The position numbers and the translations under genes were made by a program. From contig BCKK01000005.1 in assembly GCA_001600615.1 (NCBI GenBank), positions 62,001-126,000 of the forward strand: DNA of 64,000 nucleotides, given 5' to 3'. Source of the stretch: Dioszegia crocea. Its lineage: Eukaryota > Basidiomycota > Tremellomycetes > Tremellales > Bulleribasidiaceae. Position 1 is the stretch's first letter. Every line of letters begins with the position of its first letter. The notes below the pieces were generated by a model that did no database searches, was not told the DNA's origin, and worked only from the letters and a program-made list of their open reading frames with translations. Positions 46,904-56,849 of the stretch are shown piece after piece.

Positions 46904-47206
46904 TTTTTGATCGTTGCGTGAAGGTTGGAGAGCTCGGTGGGTTCTTTCTTTGTAGTTGAGGTGAGATGATAAGTACCAAGCAAGGTAAGACTGCCCAAAT
47001 TCCCACCGCTCAGTATACAGCGGCAAATGGCGGGCCGAAATCATAGCCGTGTCCTGCCGGTGCTTTCCGGCCCGGCTTAGATTTCAATCCAGCCACTGAG
47101 ATTCACGATCAATCACAGCAACATCGACCATAGCCGCAACAGGGACCTCTTCGTGAGATATAAGGATCGATACTTCCCCTTGCAAGAAGCATAACCCGCT
47201 CTTGAA
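46904..47206. promoter_or_regulatory. Divergent promoter, PanE-like / CYB2-like
   Basis: 303 bp separate two divergent metabolic genes. It includes a CCGGTGC..CCGGCCCGGC palindromic GC-rich segment around 47056-47076 and an A-rich/CT-poor leader just before the flavocytochrome start. No TATA box is clear, apart from ATATAAGG at 47158-47165, about 42 bp before that start. Confidence 0.45.
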
Positions 47207-49271
47207 ATGTCAAGATCCTTCAGCTCGTTCGCCCGCTTGTGCGGAAACCGTCTCGGCGCACGGACATCAGCTGGCGTACGCTCTCGAGGGTATACAGCTC
47301 GAGTAGCTCTTGATGATGCCTCTGTTGCTCGGAGACGGCTGATACAGGTTGGAGGAGCAGTGAGTCTTCTTACCTTCTACTCAGCGGTGATGTACTGATT
47401 GTCAGCTCGCTGTATCGCTTGGAGCTCTCTACGCGCTACCACGCGTTCGGAATGATGAGCTCGTTGACGATCCATCACCACCGACGCTGCAAGCTTCAGG
47501 TGGAGGTCTGATACCCTTCGGAGAGGTACAGAAGCATAACACAGCAGACGACTGTTGGGTGGTGTTAGGTGGGAAGGTGTATGATCTGACGGAGGTTAGT
47601 TGCCTGGAGTTTAACAGCTAGAATGAAGCCATGAGCTGACTTTGCAGTTTGCCAATTCTGGTCATCCGGGAGGTGCAGCGCCAATACAGCGAGTGGCAGG
47701 TCGGGATGCTTCTGCTATCTTCTATCCCATACATCCTCCGGGTACCATCGAGAATGGGCTCGACCCCTCAGCGTACCTTGGAGAGGTAGACCCTTTGACC
47801 CTGCCTGCCGCTCTGAGCACTTCGTCAGAGGCCAAGAAGACTGAGGAGAGGGAGATCGACTTGGCGGAGATCATCGGTCTACCAGACTTTGATGTCAGTT
47901 AGCCTTCTGATACACTAGGGATAAAGCTGACAGATCTAGGCCGCGGCAAAAGCGAAACTTACTGCCAAAGCATGGGCGTACATCTCTAGCGGAGCCACCG
48001 ACCAGTATAGTACGTTCACCAGCTCTATCACTTGACCAGAAGCTAATGACCCAGCTCTCGATCTTAACAGACGCGCCTTTAACCAAATCCTCTTCCGACC
48101 TAGAATCCTGGTCAATGTCGAACATGCCGATACCCGAGCGACGATGATGGGTCATGAAGCCGGTCTACCCTTCTTCATTTGCCCAACGGGTATGGCGGGC
48201 TTAGCGCATCCTCTTGCCGAACGAGCAGTAGCTCGAGCTGCAGGCGATGCAAATGTTATCTACATGGTCAGCTTCTTATGTCTTTCCTTTGACGTACTCC
48301 AAGCTGACAGCTCAGGTCTCTACCAACGCCTCCACACCGTTAGCTGAAATCGTATCAAACGCCACTCAGCCCGATCAAAAGTTCTTCATGCAGCTCTACG
48401 TCGACAGAAATCGGCCCAAGACTGAAAAGCTTCTCGAGCAGATCAATACCCTGGGGATGAAGGCTCTATTCGTCACTGTAGATGCGGCAGCTCCAGGGAA
48501 GAGAGAAGCGGACGAGAGGAGTCGAGCAGAGATTGAAGTGGTAAGTTCTGTCTATTGGTGGTGTTTGGCCGAGCTCAGCTGAGATTATAGGCATCCGGTG
48601 TATCGGGTGGCAAAATCGCACAGGATTCTAAAGGTGGTGGGATTGGTCGATCTGTTGGCGGGTTCATTGACCCCAAGTTGAACTGGGAGGATATCAAGTG
48701 GTTGAGAAGACATACCGATCTGCCTATTGGTCTGAAGGGGGTTCAAAGTGTTGAGGATTGCATAAAGGCAGCTGAGCTGGGTGTAGACGCCATCTATCTC
48801 AGTAATCACGGGTAAGTTTCGCTCGTGGGACTTCAGAGTAAAACTCACGGTACAGTGGCCGAGCACTCGATACCGCCCCTCCATCCTTATACACACTTCT
48901 CGAACTCCGTCGTCTCGCTCCCCAGGTCTTGGACAAATGCGAAGTATACCTCGACGGTGGTGTTCGAAGAGGAACAGATGTCGTCAAGGCTTTGTGTCTT
49001 GGTGCGAAGGGAGTCGGGATGGGTCGGCCATTCTTGTACGGGTTGACATATGGTCAAGAAGGTGTGACGCATGCTATTGAGAGTGAGTGTCTAGGCAGCG
49101 TACCAAGAAGACGGCTGATATCTTGAAGTCATGCGAGATGAGATTGAAACTACCATGCGCCTCCTTGGTGTTACTCGGCTCGATCAGCTTGGGCCGCATT
49201 TGCTCAATACCAAGGCGCTCGATAGTAAGATCATGGACCATATCCCGCAACAACCGACGTCTAAGCAATAG
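47207..49271 (+). CDS. CYB2: L-lactate dehydrogenase (cytochrome), flavocytochrome b2
   Basis: Mitochondrial intermembrane-space enzyme oxidising L-lactate to pyruvate and passing electrons to cytochrome c. Exons 47207-47359, 47406-47594, 47648-47893, 47940-48009, 48055-48266, 48316-48540, 48591-48811, 48856-49082 and 49129-49271 give 561 aa. A bipartite leader (basic presequence, then [17 protein letters not shown], a sorting helix) precedes the cytochrome b5 domain, with heme-ligand motif NSGHPGG. The FMN barrel has [38 protein letters not shown], the active-site SNHGGRALD and [21 protein letters not shown] closely related substrate (glycolate or mandelate) is possible, but the b5 fusion favours lactate. 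Confidence 0.95.
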
Positions 49272-49460
49272 CCTATTTGTGTAGTCTCGGGCAGAACAGA
49301 GTAGGGGGAAGAGCCAGAGCAGGATGAGGGCATATCATATCATCTGTCTGGCCAATGCATGTTGTACCCATTTCCCATGACTGTGTACCTTACACAGACG
49401 ATAGGCTCGTATCTTATCCGTCCTTCTTCATGTCTCATCATTGATCATGTAGATACGTCA

Positions 49461-51859
49461 TCAAGCCTCGATCCCCACAGGCGCACTCTCCTCCTGCCCA
49501 GCCTTCTTCCTAGCCAACAACACCCCTCTCAGCATCTTCCGCCGTTTATCAGCCGACAACCTCTCCTTCAACTCCCTAGCCCGCTTCTCTCCCTCAGTCT
49601 CAGCCTGCAGCATCTTCTCCACCATCAATCTCCTCCTCACCTCCTTCTGCCAATCCAGCCTATCCATCTTTCGCAATACCGCATCTGTCTCCGCCGCCTG
49701 TCTGGTGACTTTCGCCTCCAATAGCTTTCGTCGCAATTCCTGCGCTTTAGACTCGGCGACATTATGCCTCAGATTCGCACGTTCAGATTCGAGCTTCAAC
49801 CGGAGACGCAATCGCGCCCTGACTGTCTCTTTTAGACCGGATACAGAACCCCGGGCGGTATCTGTTGGTCGGGTGGATGTGACGAGGAGGTCTTCCGCGT
49901 TGATCTCGGCTGGATTATCGGGCAGGTTTGCGGGTAGAGGTGGGACTGGCAAGTGATCGGTGATGGGAATCGGTGCGGAGATAGGTGGTGCGACAGGTCC
50001 AGCCTGTTCCGATTTCGCCTTGGTCAACCTCTCCGCCAATGTGAGACGTCGCGGAGCACCAGTCGACCCGACCGCGGCGCCCTTGATGCTCAATCTTATA
50101 GCCGTCTCCTCCGCCTCAGACCGTAGATTCCGTTCCGGCTGATCAACGACATCCGGCAAAAGCTCAATTCTCTGCTTTTGCGGTATTGACGTCGGAGCGC
50201 CCCATACCCGCATCCCATTCCGATCCCTGAGCACTTCCCGAGCTTCGAACTCTGCCCGCCTGTCATCACGCTGCTGCTGGATCTTACGCCGACGCGCTGC
50301 TTCTTCCTCCAGGATATCAGGATCCACCCAGAAATCACCCTGATCCCAAGCTCGTTTGGACGGGATGAACTGGTGTGGCTTTGGTCTCCGAGGTGAGAGG
50401 GATCGAGAGTAGGATGACCTCGAGCGAGATGAGTAGGAGTAGGAGTATGATGATTGGGATCTGGACGATGGGGAGGGAGAGCGGGAAGGTGATCGAGATA
50501 CCGAGCGGGATGGGGATCGCTTTCTCGAGGGACGTTCGGGGGATAGACTGCGGGATGCTTCGCGCTCAGCCTCCACAGGTGGGTCAGGCTCAGCAACAAA
50601 AGCATTGGGATCATCATACTGATATCAGCCCCACCCATAGATTTCACTCACCTGCGCAACCAGATCCCACTGCCTAAGTTCCCGATATGGACTCCTCAAC
50701 CAACAATACAGCTCGTGCGCAAAGTGCTCGGCCCCCTTTTCGATTCCCAGTGGCGGTGCGGTAGATCCTGTAGCAACAGGTGGATCAAGAAACTCAGCTA
50801 AGAGGCGAATGGCCACGTCAGACCGTATATCAACAGCTTTCACTAGACTTAATATGTGTGATGTGAGATATTCGACATCGGCGTGTGACCAGACACGGAG
50901 TTCGCGTCGGAGAAAGGCTGTGGTACGTTGGATGAGCGGTGGTGAGTTTGCGATTTCGTGTGGGGTGGGGTTCTGGCGATAGCGCGTTACTGGATTCGAG
51001 CCAATGTGCTGAGGATCAGTAGGTGTCCAAATTTGAAAGGGGGTAGGCATACCTTGCAGTATAGGCTATTTAGGTAGATCTCTTTCCTCCGCTCGATTTG
51101 AAGATCTAGCTCGTCTGGCTCTGCAGGCTCGAACTCTGGCTCAGGTCGTTCGATTCTTCTGCTGGGACCAGGTAGGTTCATATGGACTACTGGTCGGGAG
51201 GGTAGGGGTGGCAGGTAGAACTAGCGAATCAGCTAGCTGCAGATGTGCCTTGCAAAAGAGAATGAGTTTGAGGCTTACCTTAGTCGGTACCGCATTATCC
51301 AAATCATGCAGCAAGAAAGGCGCCATGTCTGCAGAGCAAAGAGGGCAACGACGAGATTGATTCGCCCATACGCCAATACACTCAAACTGTGAATCAGCTC
51401 CTCCAGCTCGAAACCAACTGCCGGAGATTGGCTCACGCAGAACTCATGCCCGCACACTCCCACAATCGTCCGATCCTTCAACTCCATCAGACAGATCACA
51501 CATCTCTCCTTGTTCGACTCTCCGTCCGAAGCCCCATCACCAGCTGCGTGCGCGTGTGACATGTCCTCATCATCGCCCGAATGGCCTTTCTGGACTTCAC
51601 CCTCCCAGTCCATCTTCTTCGCTTTGGACTGAAGACGTGCAGACTGTGTTTGGTCTAGTGGGAGAGGTGGCCATGTTCGCGGAGGCGAGAAGAGGGCGTG
51701 CTCGAGGATGAATCCTTCGGCCTCGTCCACTATGTAGTCAGCTGCCGTTACAAGCAGTTCCAAGCGGAAGATCTCACCGTAGAGCTCTCTCACTCGCGGA
51801 ATTCTCATGTTCACAGAGTATATGGTCTGTTTGTATGCTTCGATAGGCCCAAGAACCAT
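49461..51859 (-). CDS. Topors-like RING E3 ligase with SR-rich region
   Basis: Nuclear E3 ubiquitin ligase of the Topors type. Exons 51859-51778, 51729-51437, 51386-51279, 51220-51053, 51008-50652 and 50618-49461 give 721 aa. The RING is C3HC4: CVICLMELKDRTIVGVCGH, EFC, FECI and RRCPLC. It is followed by the Topors-specific block RRKEIYLNSLYCKHIGSNP, TRYR and LRRELRVWS. Next come an Arg/Ser repeat (RSVSRSPSRSPSPSSRS) and a long basic coiled-coil end rich in Arg/Lys/Glu (LLEAKVTRQAAETDAVLRK). The intron at 51730-51777 is 48 nt and stop-free, so an unspliced frame also exists; it has clean GTGAG..CTGAC..TAG signals. RS repeats suggest speckle or splicing links. Confidence 0.86.
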
Positions 51860-52234
51860 GTCGGGCTACCAGTACACCAGTACCTAGTCCCCCGGAACTC
51901 AAGCAAACCTCTGCAAACCTTCACCGTAGTGGCGCATCTGGTAATTCCTGCCTAGTATCGGTATCGATCTAAGACCAGATACCATACCAGTACATACCAT
52001 TACTAAACACGATAGGAAGTACAGATCATCATACCCAAGAGATATCTTGGTATTTGGCATGGTATTGGATGGACAAGATTCCTGGTCATGAAACGCAGTC
52101 CTCGTGGCTCGATGACGATTGGTCTCGACTTTCAACTCCCATCATCGTCAGCAAAACGTGGAAGCAATACATGGAAGCATCGAAGCGATGCAGTATCTAC
52201 AACACGTAAAAGCTGACCGGGACGTCTGTCACAC
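51860..52234. other. Upstream of Topors-like gene
   Basis: 375 bp without a supported gene. It contains several ACCAT/ATGGT repeats (GATACCATACC near 51980 and GGCATGGTATTGG near 52056) that could pair imperfectly. It should hold the Topors-like promoter and the 3' end of the next small gene. Confidence 0.35.
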
Positions 52235-52517
52235 CTATTTCCGACCGCCCAACCAATCGGCAAGTGGGATTGTCTTTGACCCTCCGTCGCCCGTCTGACC
52301 AGTCACGACTCGAGTGAGTGTGCCATTGACGACTTTTTTCTATCAGTAAATGCAGTGACTGACGGGCGCTTAACTCACCGAGACCTGTGCCGCTGACGCT
52401 CGTTCCGTCTTTCAGAGTCATGGTGAAAGGCGTGAGGGAGACGAAGCTCCCGGAGGGCCACATCGGCGGCTCGGATCGCTCTTGGCTAGCGTCGCCGTTG
52501 TTGTTGGACTGAGACAT
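52235..52517 (-). CDS. Very small protein, 78 aa, candidate
   Basis: Two exons, 52517-52379 and 52332-52235. The first encodes MSQSNNNGDASQERSEPPMW and a short beta-rich segment (FVSLTPFTMTLKDGTSVSGT). The second gives VNGTLTRVVTGQTGGGSKT, then IPLADWLGGRK and a stop. The acceptor used is AAAAAAG at 52333, which keeps a sensible frame; the alternative TAG acceptor 8 bases earlier gives a longer, less protein-like tail ending near 52197. No family is recognised. The small size makes it uncertain, but the acidic/polar start and compact end resemble a genuine small cytosolic protein. Confidence 0.45.
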
Positions 52518-53406
52518 GATGAAGAGAGGCCTGATTCTGGTGAGGTAATTGAACTGGTGCTGAGTGTATATATCGTATACGCGCTGGGGGAGTTCGGGGT
52601 GTTATCAGACTCCCCTCGAGGCGCGCCTTATATGTTTCCCGGGATCCATGCTGTCCCGGTACGTCCCGAGGCATGTTCTAAGGATTCGCACCTCATCCGA
52701 GGGGTCAATTTCCATGACGTGCGTCGTGCACCCCTCGAACGCGTCTCGTCACTCGGCTCCATTGACTAACTGCTCCACCCTCGGGAGAGACCGGGACCCC
52801 CTTGGTGCCTTCGTTCCGTCATGGTGCTTGCTAGAACCGGAAAAGGGGAAGTATCCCTACGCGTGTGAACCCAAGTCGCCAAAGGATATGAGCTTGAGTG
52901 TTGCTGAGACGTGTTTAAGCAAGCCGGAAAGGGGCAGAGCTGTGACGTGTGTGGCCACAGGGCTAGAAAGGATGATTCGGAGGTGGCGTTACTGTGCAGG
53001 GCAGGAGAAGGGGGGATGGTGCAAGGCGTTCGATCGGGTTTGGATGAAAGGGTGACGATCTGGAGCGGTGCACATTCGATCGGGTCGACTCCTGTGCCGT
53101 GCGATCTAGCGTTGATGGGTGATGTGTCGGGCTCGATGCGATACGGGCGGAGTGGATGATGGGACGATGGCACTTACAGCCATCACTGCGGCGCAGGGTG
53201 ATCAGTCAAGTGAGAAGTAAGTCTTGAGATTGCGTGTCTACTGGTTGATGCAAGACTTGAAAAACACACTAACAATGATTGGTACTCTGCCTGACCAGAT
53301 CGACTCCGCCCATCGTCACCGTCCATGCCCAGCCCATCCCCACTCCAATGTCCTATCCACCCACTAACGTCCGCGCCTCTCCACACTCAACGTTCTCGTC
53401 GCGCCT
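52518..53406. other. Gene-poor spacer
   Basis: About 890 bp between the small protein and the 3' end of the mitochondrial carrier gene. Open frames on both strands (for example 52564-53055) have Cys/Arg/Ser-biased composition and no domain pattern. An ACGCGT hexamer occurs at 52739-52744. No gene is supported. Confidence 0.4.
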
Positions 53407-55969
53407 CTATACCCCCAACCGCCGCTTCGCATCCTCATATACTATCCAACTGACCCCTACGGCCGGTCCGACCTTCATGATACTGGGCAGCAACCCCTTA
53501 TACAGACCCCTCCACCCTTCTTTTGCTAGGGTCTGCTGGAGGACATCTCGGAATCCGGTATAGGCTTGGGGATGGCCAGATGAGCCTGAAGCTTGGAGTC
53601 GGGTTCGGAGGAGGTTGACGGCTGAAAGTATCAGCAAGTGTCTTCAGGGTGTTTCGTCGAGACGATTGGAGAAGAGACGCATGGTGTGGCCGGAGAAGAA
53701 TACGATAGGTGCAGAGCAAGCACAAGGCAGTGGAAGGGAGTCGCGCGACGAAGACTTACGATATACACTTGCAGCTCCTATACTCCCTGACATGGCGCCA
53801 AAACCCAGCGTAGCCAATACCTCCGGCTCATCCTTGCCTGTCGACTTGCAATAGGCTCTTTTCAGAGTTTCATAAGTGCCCATATCTATCGCAGAGTAAG
53901 GGAAGACCCCTATTAAGCCGAGCTGGAACATCAGCATCAATCTCAAAACGTACCACAATATCCGCAATAGCGGTAATGGAAAGACTTCGACTACTGCAAC
54001 TCACAGTCAATCCCCGATAGTACGTCTTCAATCCGCCCTCTTTCCACATCGCCCTAGCAATCTTGGCCACCCCGCTGGGACCCGTCTCACTCTGTATCCG
54101 AGTTTTGAGCGTCTCCAAACCGTATATGGCAAATTGTGATGTGATACCTCCTACACCACCCGCGAGGAAACGCGAGGATGATGAGAGTTCGGATGGATCT
54201 TTGACTCTATCCCAATATCGCGCTAGGATTTTCTTGGTTTGTTCGTATGAGAGGAACTTTATTGCGGATTCCTGTGGGGTCAGCAAAAGTCCTGGAAGCA
54301 GGGATTCAAGATATCGTCCGAGGAAGAGGGGTAGGTACGCGCCGAAGAATGTGGAGAATGACGTACCGGTAGAATCTTTACAATATTCAATCCATTCCCA
54401 ACCCAAAAGGCCCTCACACCACCCCCATCGACATATATCCTCGTCATCGCCGCCCATAAATTCCTCACTGCCCCTCCGCCAGTTTTAAACGGATGTGCCA
54501 ATCCAGACGAAGTAGCCTTAGGATCGATATAGACGTGTTCAGTCGTAATGAGGTATATCTTCAATCTGTCGAATGGTGCTGTAACGCTTCTTGATACTAA
54601 CTCATTAGCTCTCACCCACCTGCAAATAGCCTATAGCGAGTGGCTCACCTGCACCTGCTAATCCACCCGCGAGCAAGAATCGCCATGCCTCATTCCTCTC
54701 CTCGGGCGCTTCTTCGGTATCTACCACGTCTCCGAAATCATCTTCCTCCGCCGTATCCCGGTCTCCAGTAGGTGTGGGTGAGGGGCGCTTAGGGAATGAT
54801 ATGCTGATGTCCCCTTCTTTGTCGACTCGGGCTGCTCCTCTCCCATCAGATCGTTTTCTCACTTGATAGACTATGTTGTCAGCTACGACTGCCAGATTTC
54901 ATTGCAGCTCCGGAAGCATGAGACACCGGCCCCTGCGTGTTCCCCACAATCCTATCATCCTCCTACCGGAAGAGAATCTCCTCCCCAGGACACTGATGGG
55001 AGAAAACTGAGATAACTTACATTTATAGATCTCCAACGGCGTCGCTTTTCTCGGCAGCATAATCAAGAAATCCCTAAACTCCTGGAAAGTAATGAACATC
55101 TCCTCCGGCCCCGCCTGAGGATTAGGCGCGGTCTTCTTAGCCTCATCGCCGATCGTCAAAGCTGGTGGTGCCGAAGGTTGTCGGCCCATGATTGACATTT
55201 TCGATCCGGCAGCGAGGAATCGTACCAGATCGGCCACGGTAGCCGGGGTGATGTCGACTCCTGAACGCGAAAGGGCTGCGCGCATTTCCGTAGCGTCCAA
55301 TCGACCATCACCGTTCTTATCTAGATCTTGAAAGATGTCCCAGAGTTGAGATTCTTGATCCCACAGAAATCGCCTAAATATTAGCTGGAGGTCGGTAAGA
55401 AACCAGAAGACCCACCTGAAATCCTCATACTGGACCCCTTTGCCAAGGGAGTTCGGCTCAACATCCTGCTGATCCGGTCCACCCCATAATCTCGCTCCTG
55501 GTCTTTTCTCACTGCACCGCCTGACGAGCTCTTCCTCATATAGCTTCCTCAACCGTTCCGCCCGTTCCGGACTTAACGCAGTCAACGTATCTTGACCTGG
55601 TAATTTCATTCGCTGTGTATCCGTCGGCCCATCGCCTAGTGCCGGTAGGTCAGGAAGAGCATTCCAAAGTGCCGAAAGCTTTGATGATCGTATACCTGGC
55701 CCTTCGGCCGTACGGAATTGCGCTAGGGTAGGACGGACGGGAGGGATGAGATCGGCGTTGGGCGGTTCGCGTAGATTAGGAATGGTAGATATAGGAAGGG
55801 ATGGTTCGAGAGGATGTGAGGGATAACTAGGATCGGAATGTGCGTCGTGGGGCGAGAATGTATATTGTGGCTCGCCGTGCTCGTCTGCAGGCCGAGTAGG
55901 GGTGGGTGAAGGATTGGAGGGGAAGAAATGTGATTTTGAGGATGACGCCTCGGATTGATGTGGGTTCAT
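53407..55969 (-). CDS. EF-hand mitochondrial ATP-Mg/Pi carrier (SAL1/SCaMC type)
   Basis: Inner-membrane carrier exchanging ATP-Mg (or ADP) for phosphate under Ca2+ control. Exons 55969-55416, 55373-55021, 54870-54649, 54596-54367, 54271-54005, 53922-53760 and 53621-53407 give 667 aa. The N-terminal half has a disordered Pro/Ser leader, a Ca-binding loop DLDKNGDGRLDATEM and weaker EF-like regions. The carrier part has three repeats: TAPFDRLKIYL, then IYGLETLKTRIQ and VYPVNLLRTRLQ. In the second repeat Gly replaces the usual Pro of the PX[D/E]XX[K/R] motif. The intron at 55374-55415 is 42 nt and stop-free. The 138-nt and 150-nt introns are longer than average. Confidence 0.92.
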
Positions 55970-56849
55970 CGTGTTTTAATTTTATGCTATATGATTGATC
56001 GTGTGCTGACGATATCTACTGCGAAAGGTCAGCATAGTACGGCGCCATAGTCACAGGCAAAGGCACGCACGCATCGAAAGGAGCAAGGGGACCGCCGGTA
56101 AGAGCAAATTTGCGAATCTGCTCAATTTGCTCGTCTGACCTGTTTCTTCGTTAGCTACGCATTTGAAAAGATAGCAGTATTACGCCGTCTCCCCTTCTAA
56201 CGGACGATCACTCACTACAGGAGCAAGAGATGTGCGGCGGGCTTGTGGTATGCTACAAGGCAACCTATAGGTGTCTTGGGATTATCAATCCGGCGCGCGG
56301 TCCGAAGATCTTCGTGTGAGACTTCTAGTGGAGCTTTTCAGACGGCGATTTCGGGCGTTAATTGGCGGACTGTCTGATGGGCAGGATATAGGCGTTGACC
56401 AGCTCGATCACCTGTAAGACTAGATAGCTGTATCAGTGGATAGCTTGATGATGATGCATGCAAAGCTCTTCTGCGCGGTAAGGTTTGGCCCCTGGATGGA
56501 TGCGCATCCGGGGCTCCACTTTCTGCTCCCGCGAACCGTCCAAAGCCGACGAGGTATGCTGGACAGGGTATGGGGTGGTAAGCAAGGGATAACCTCCTTG
56601 TTGTCCCTCAGCAGACGACATGTGAATCGCTGATATGTAGCATGAGGAGTTTGACATGGAAGTGTGACATTAAAGTGGGACGGGTTGAGCTGATATGAGC
56701 TGCCCATTTCAACTCTCGCGCTCATTCAGCCTCACTGATCGGCGGGTCTGGGACACAAGGGAAGTGTTTAGGGTAGTAGGGGAAGAGCGAAATGATCTGC
56801 GATACATGATTGATATACTCAAGATACGTCTCGCTCCCCTTCCCCGTGA
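55970..56849. other. Spacer, carrier promoter and D-LDH 3' region
   Basis: 880 bp without a supported gene. The part next to 55970 is the promoter of the carrier gene; the part below 56850 holds the D-lactate dehydrogenase terminator region. The minus-strand frame at 56420-56725 has no recognisable features. Confidence 0.45.

Noticed and set aside
50400..50540. Repeat-like RS coding DNA as a mobile element or satellite
   Set aside because: It encodes an in-frame Arg/Ser domain of the Topors-like protein and is bounded by intact exons.
52564..53055. 163-codon plus-strand frame in the 52.5-53.4 kb spacer
   Set aside because: Cys/Arg/Ser-biased composition, no domain, and an equally long frame on the opposite strand; not distinguishable from chance.
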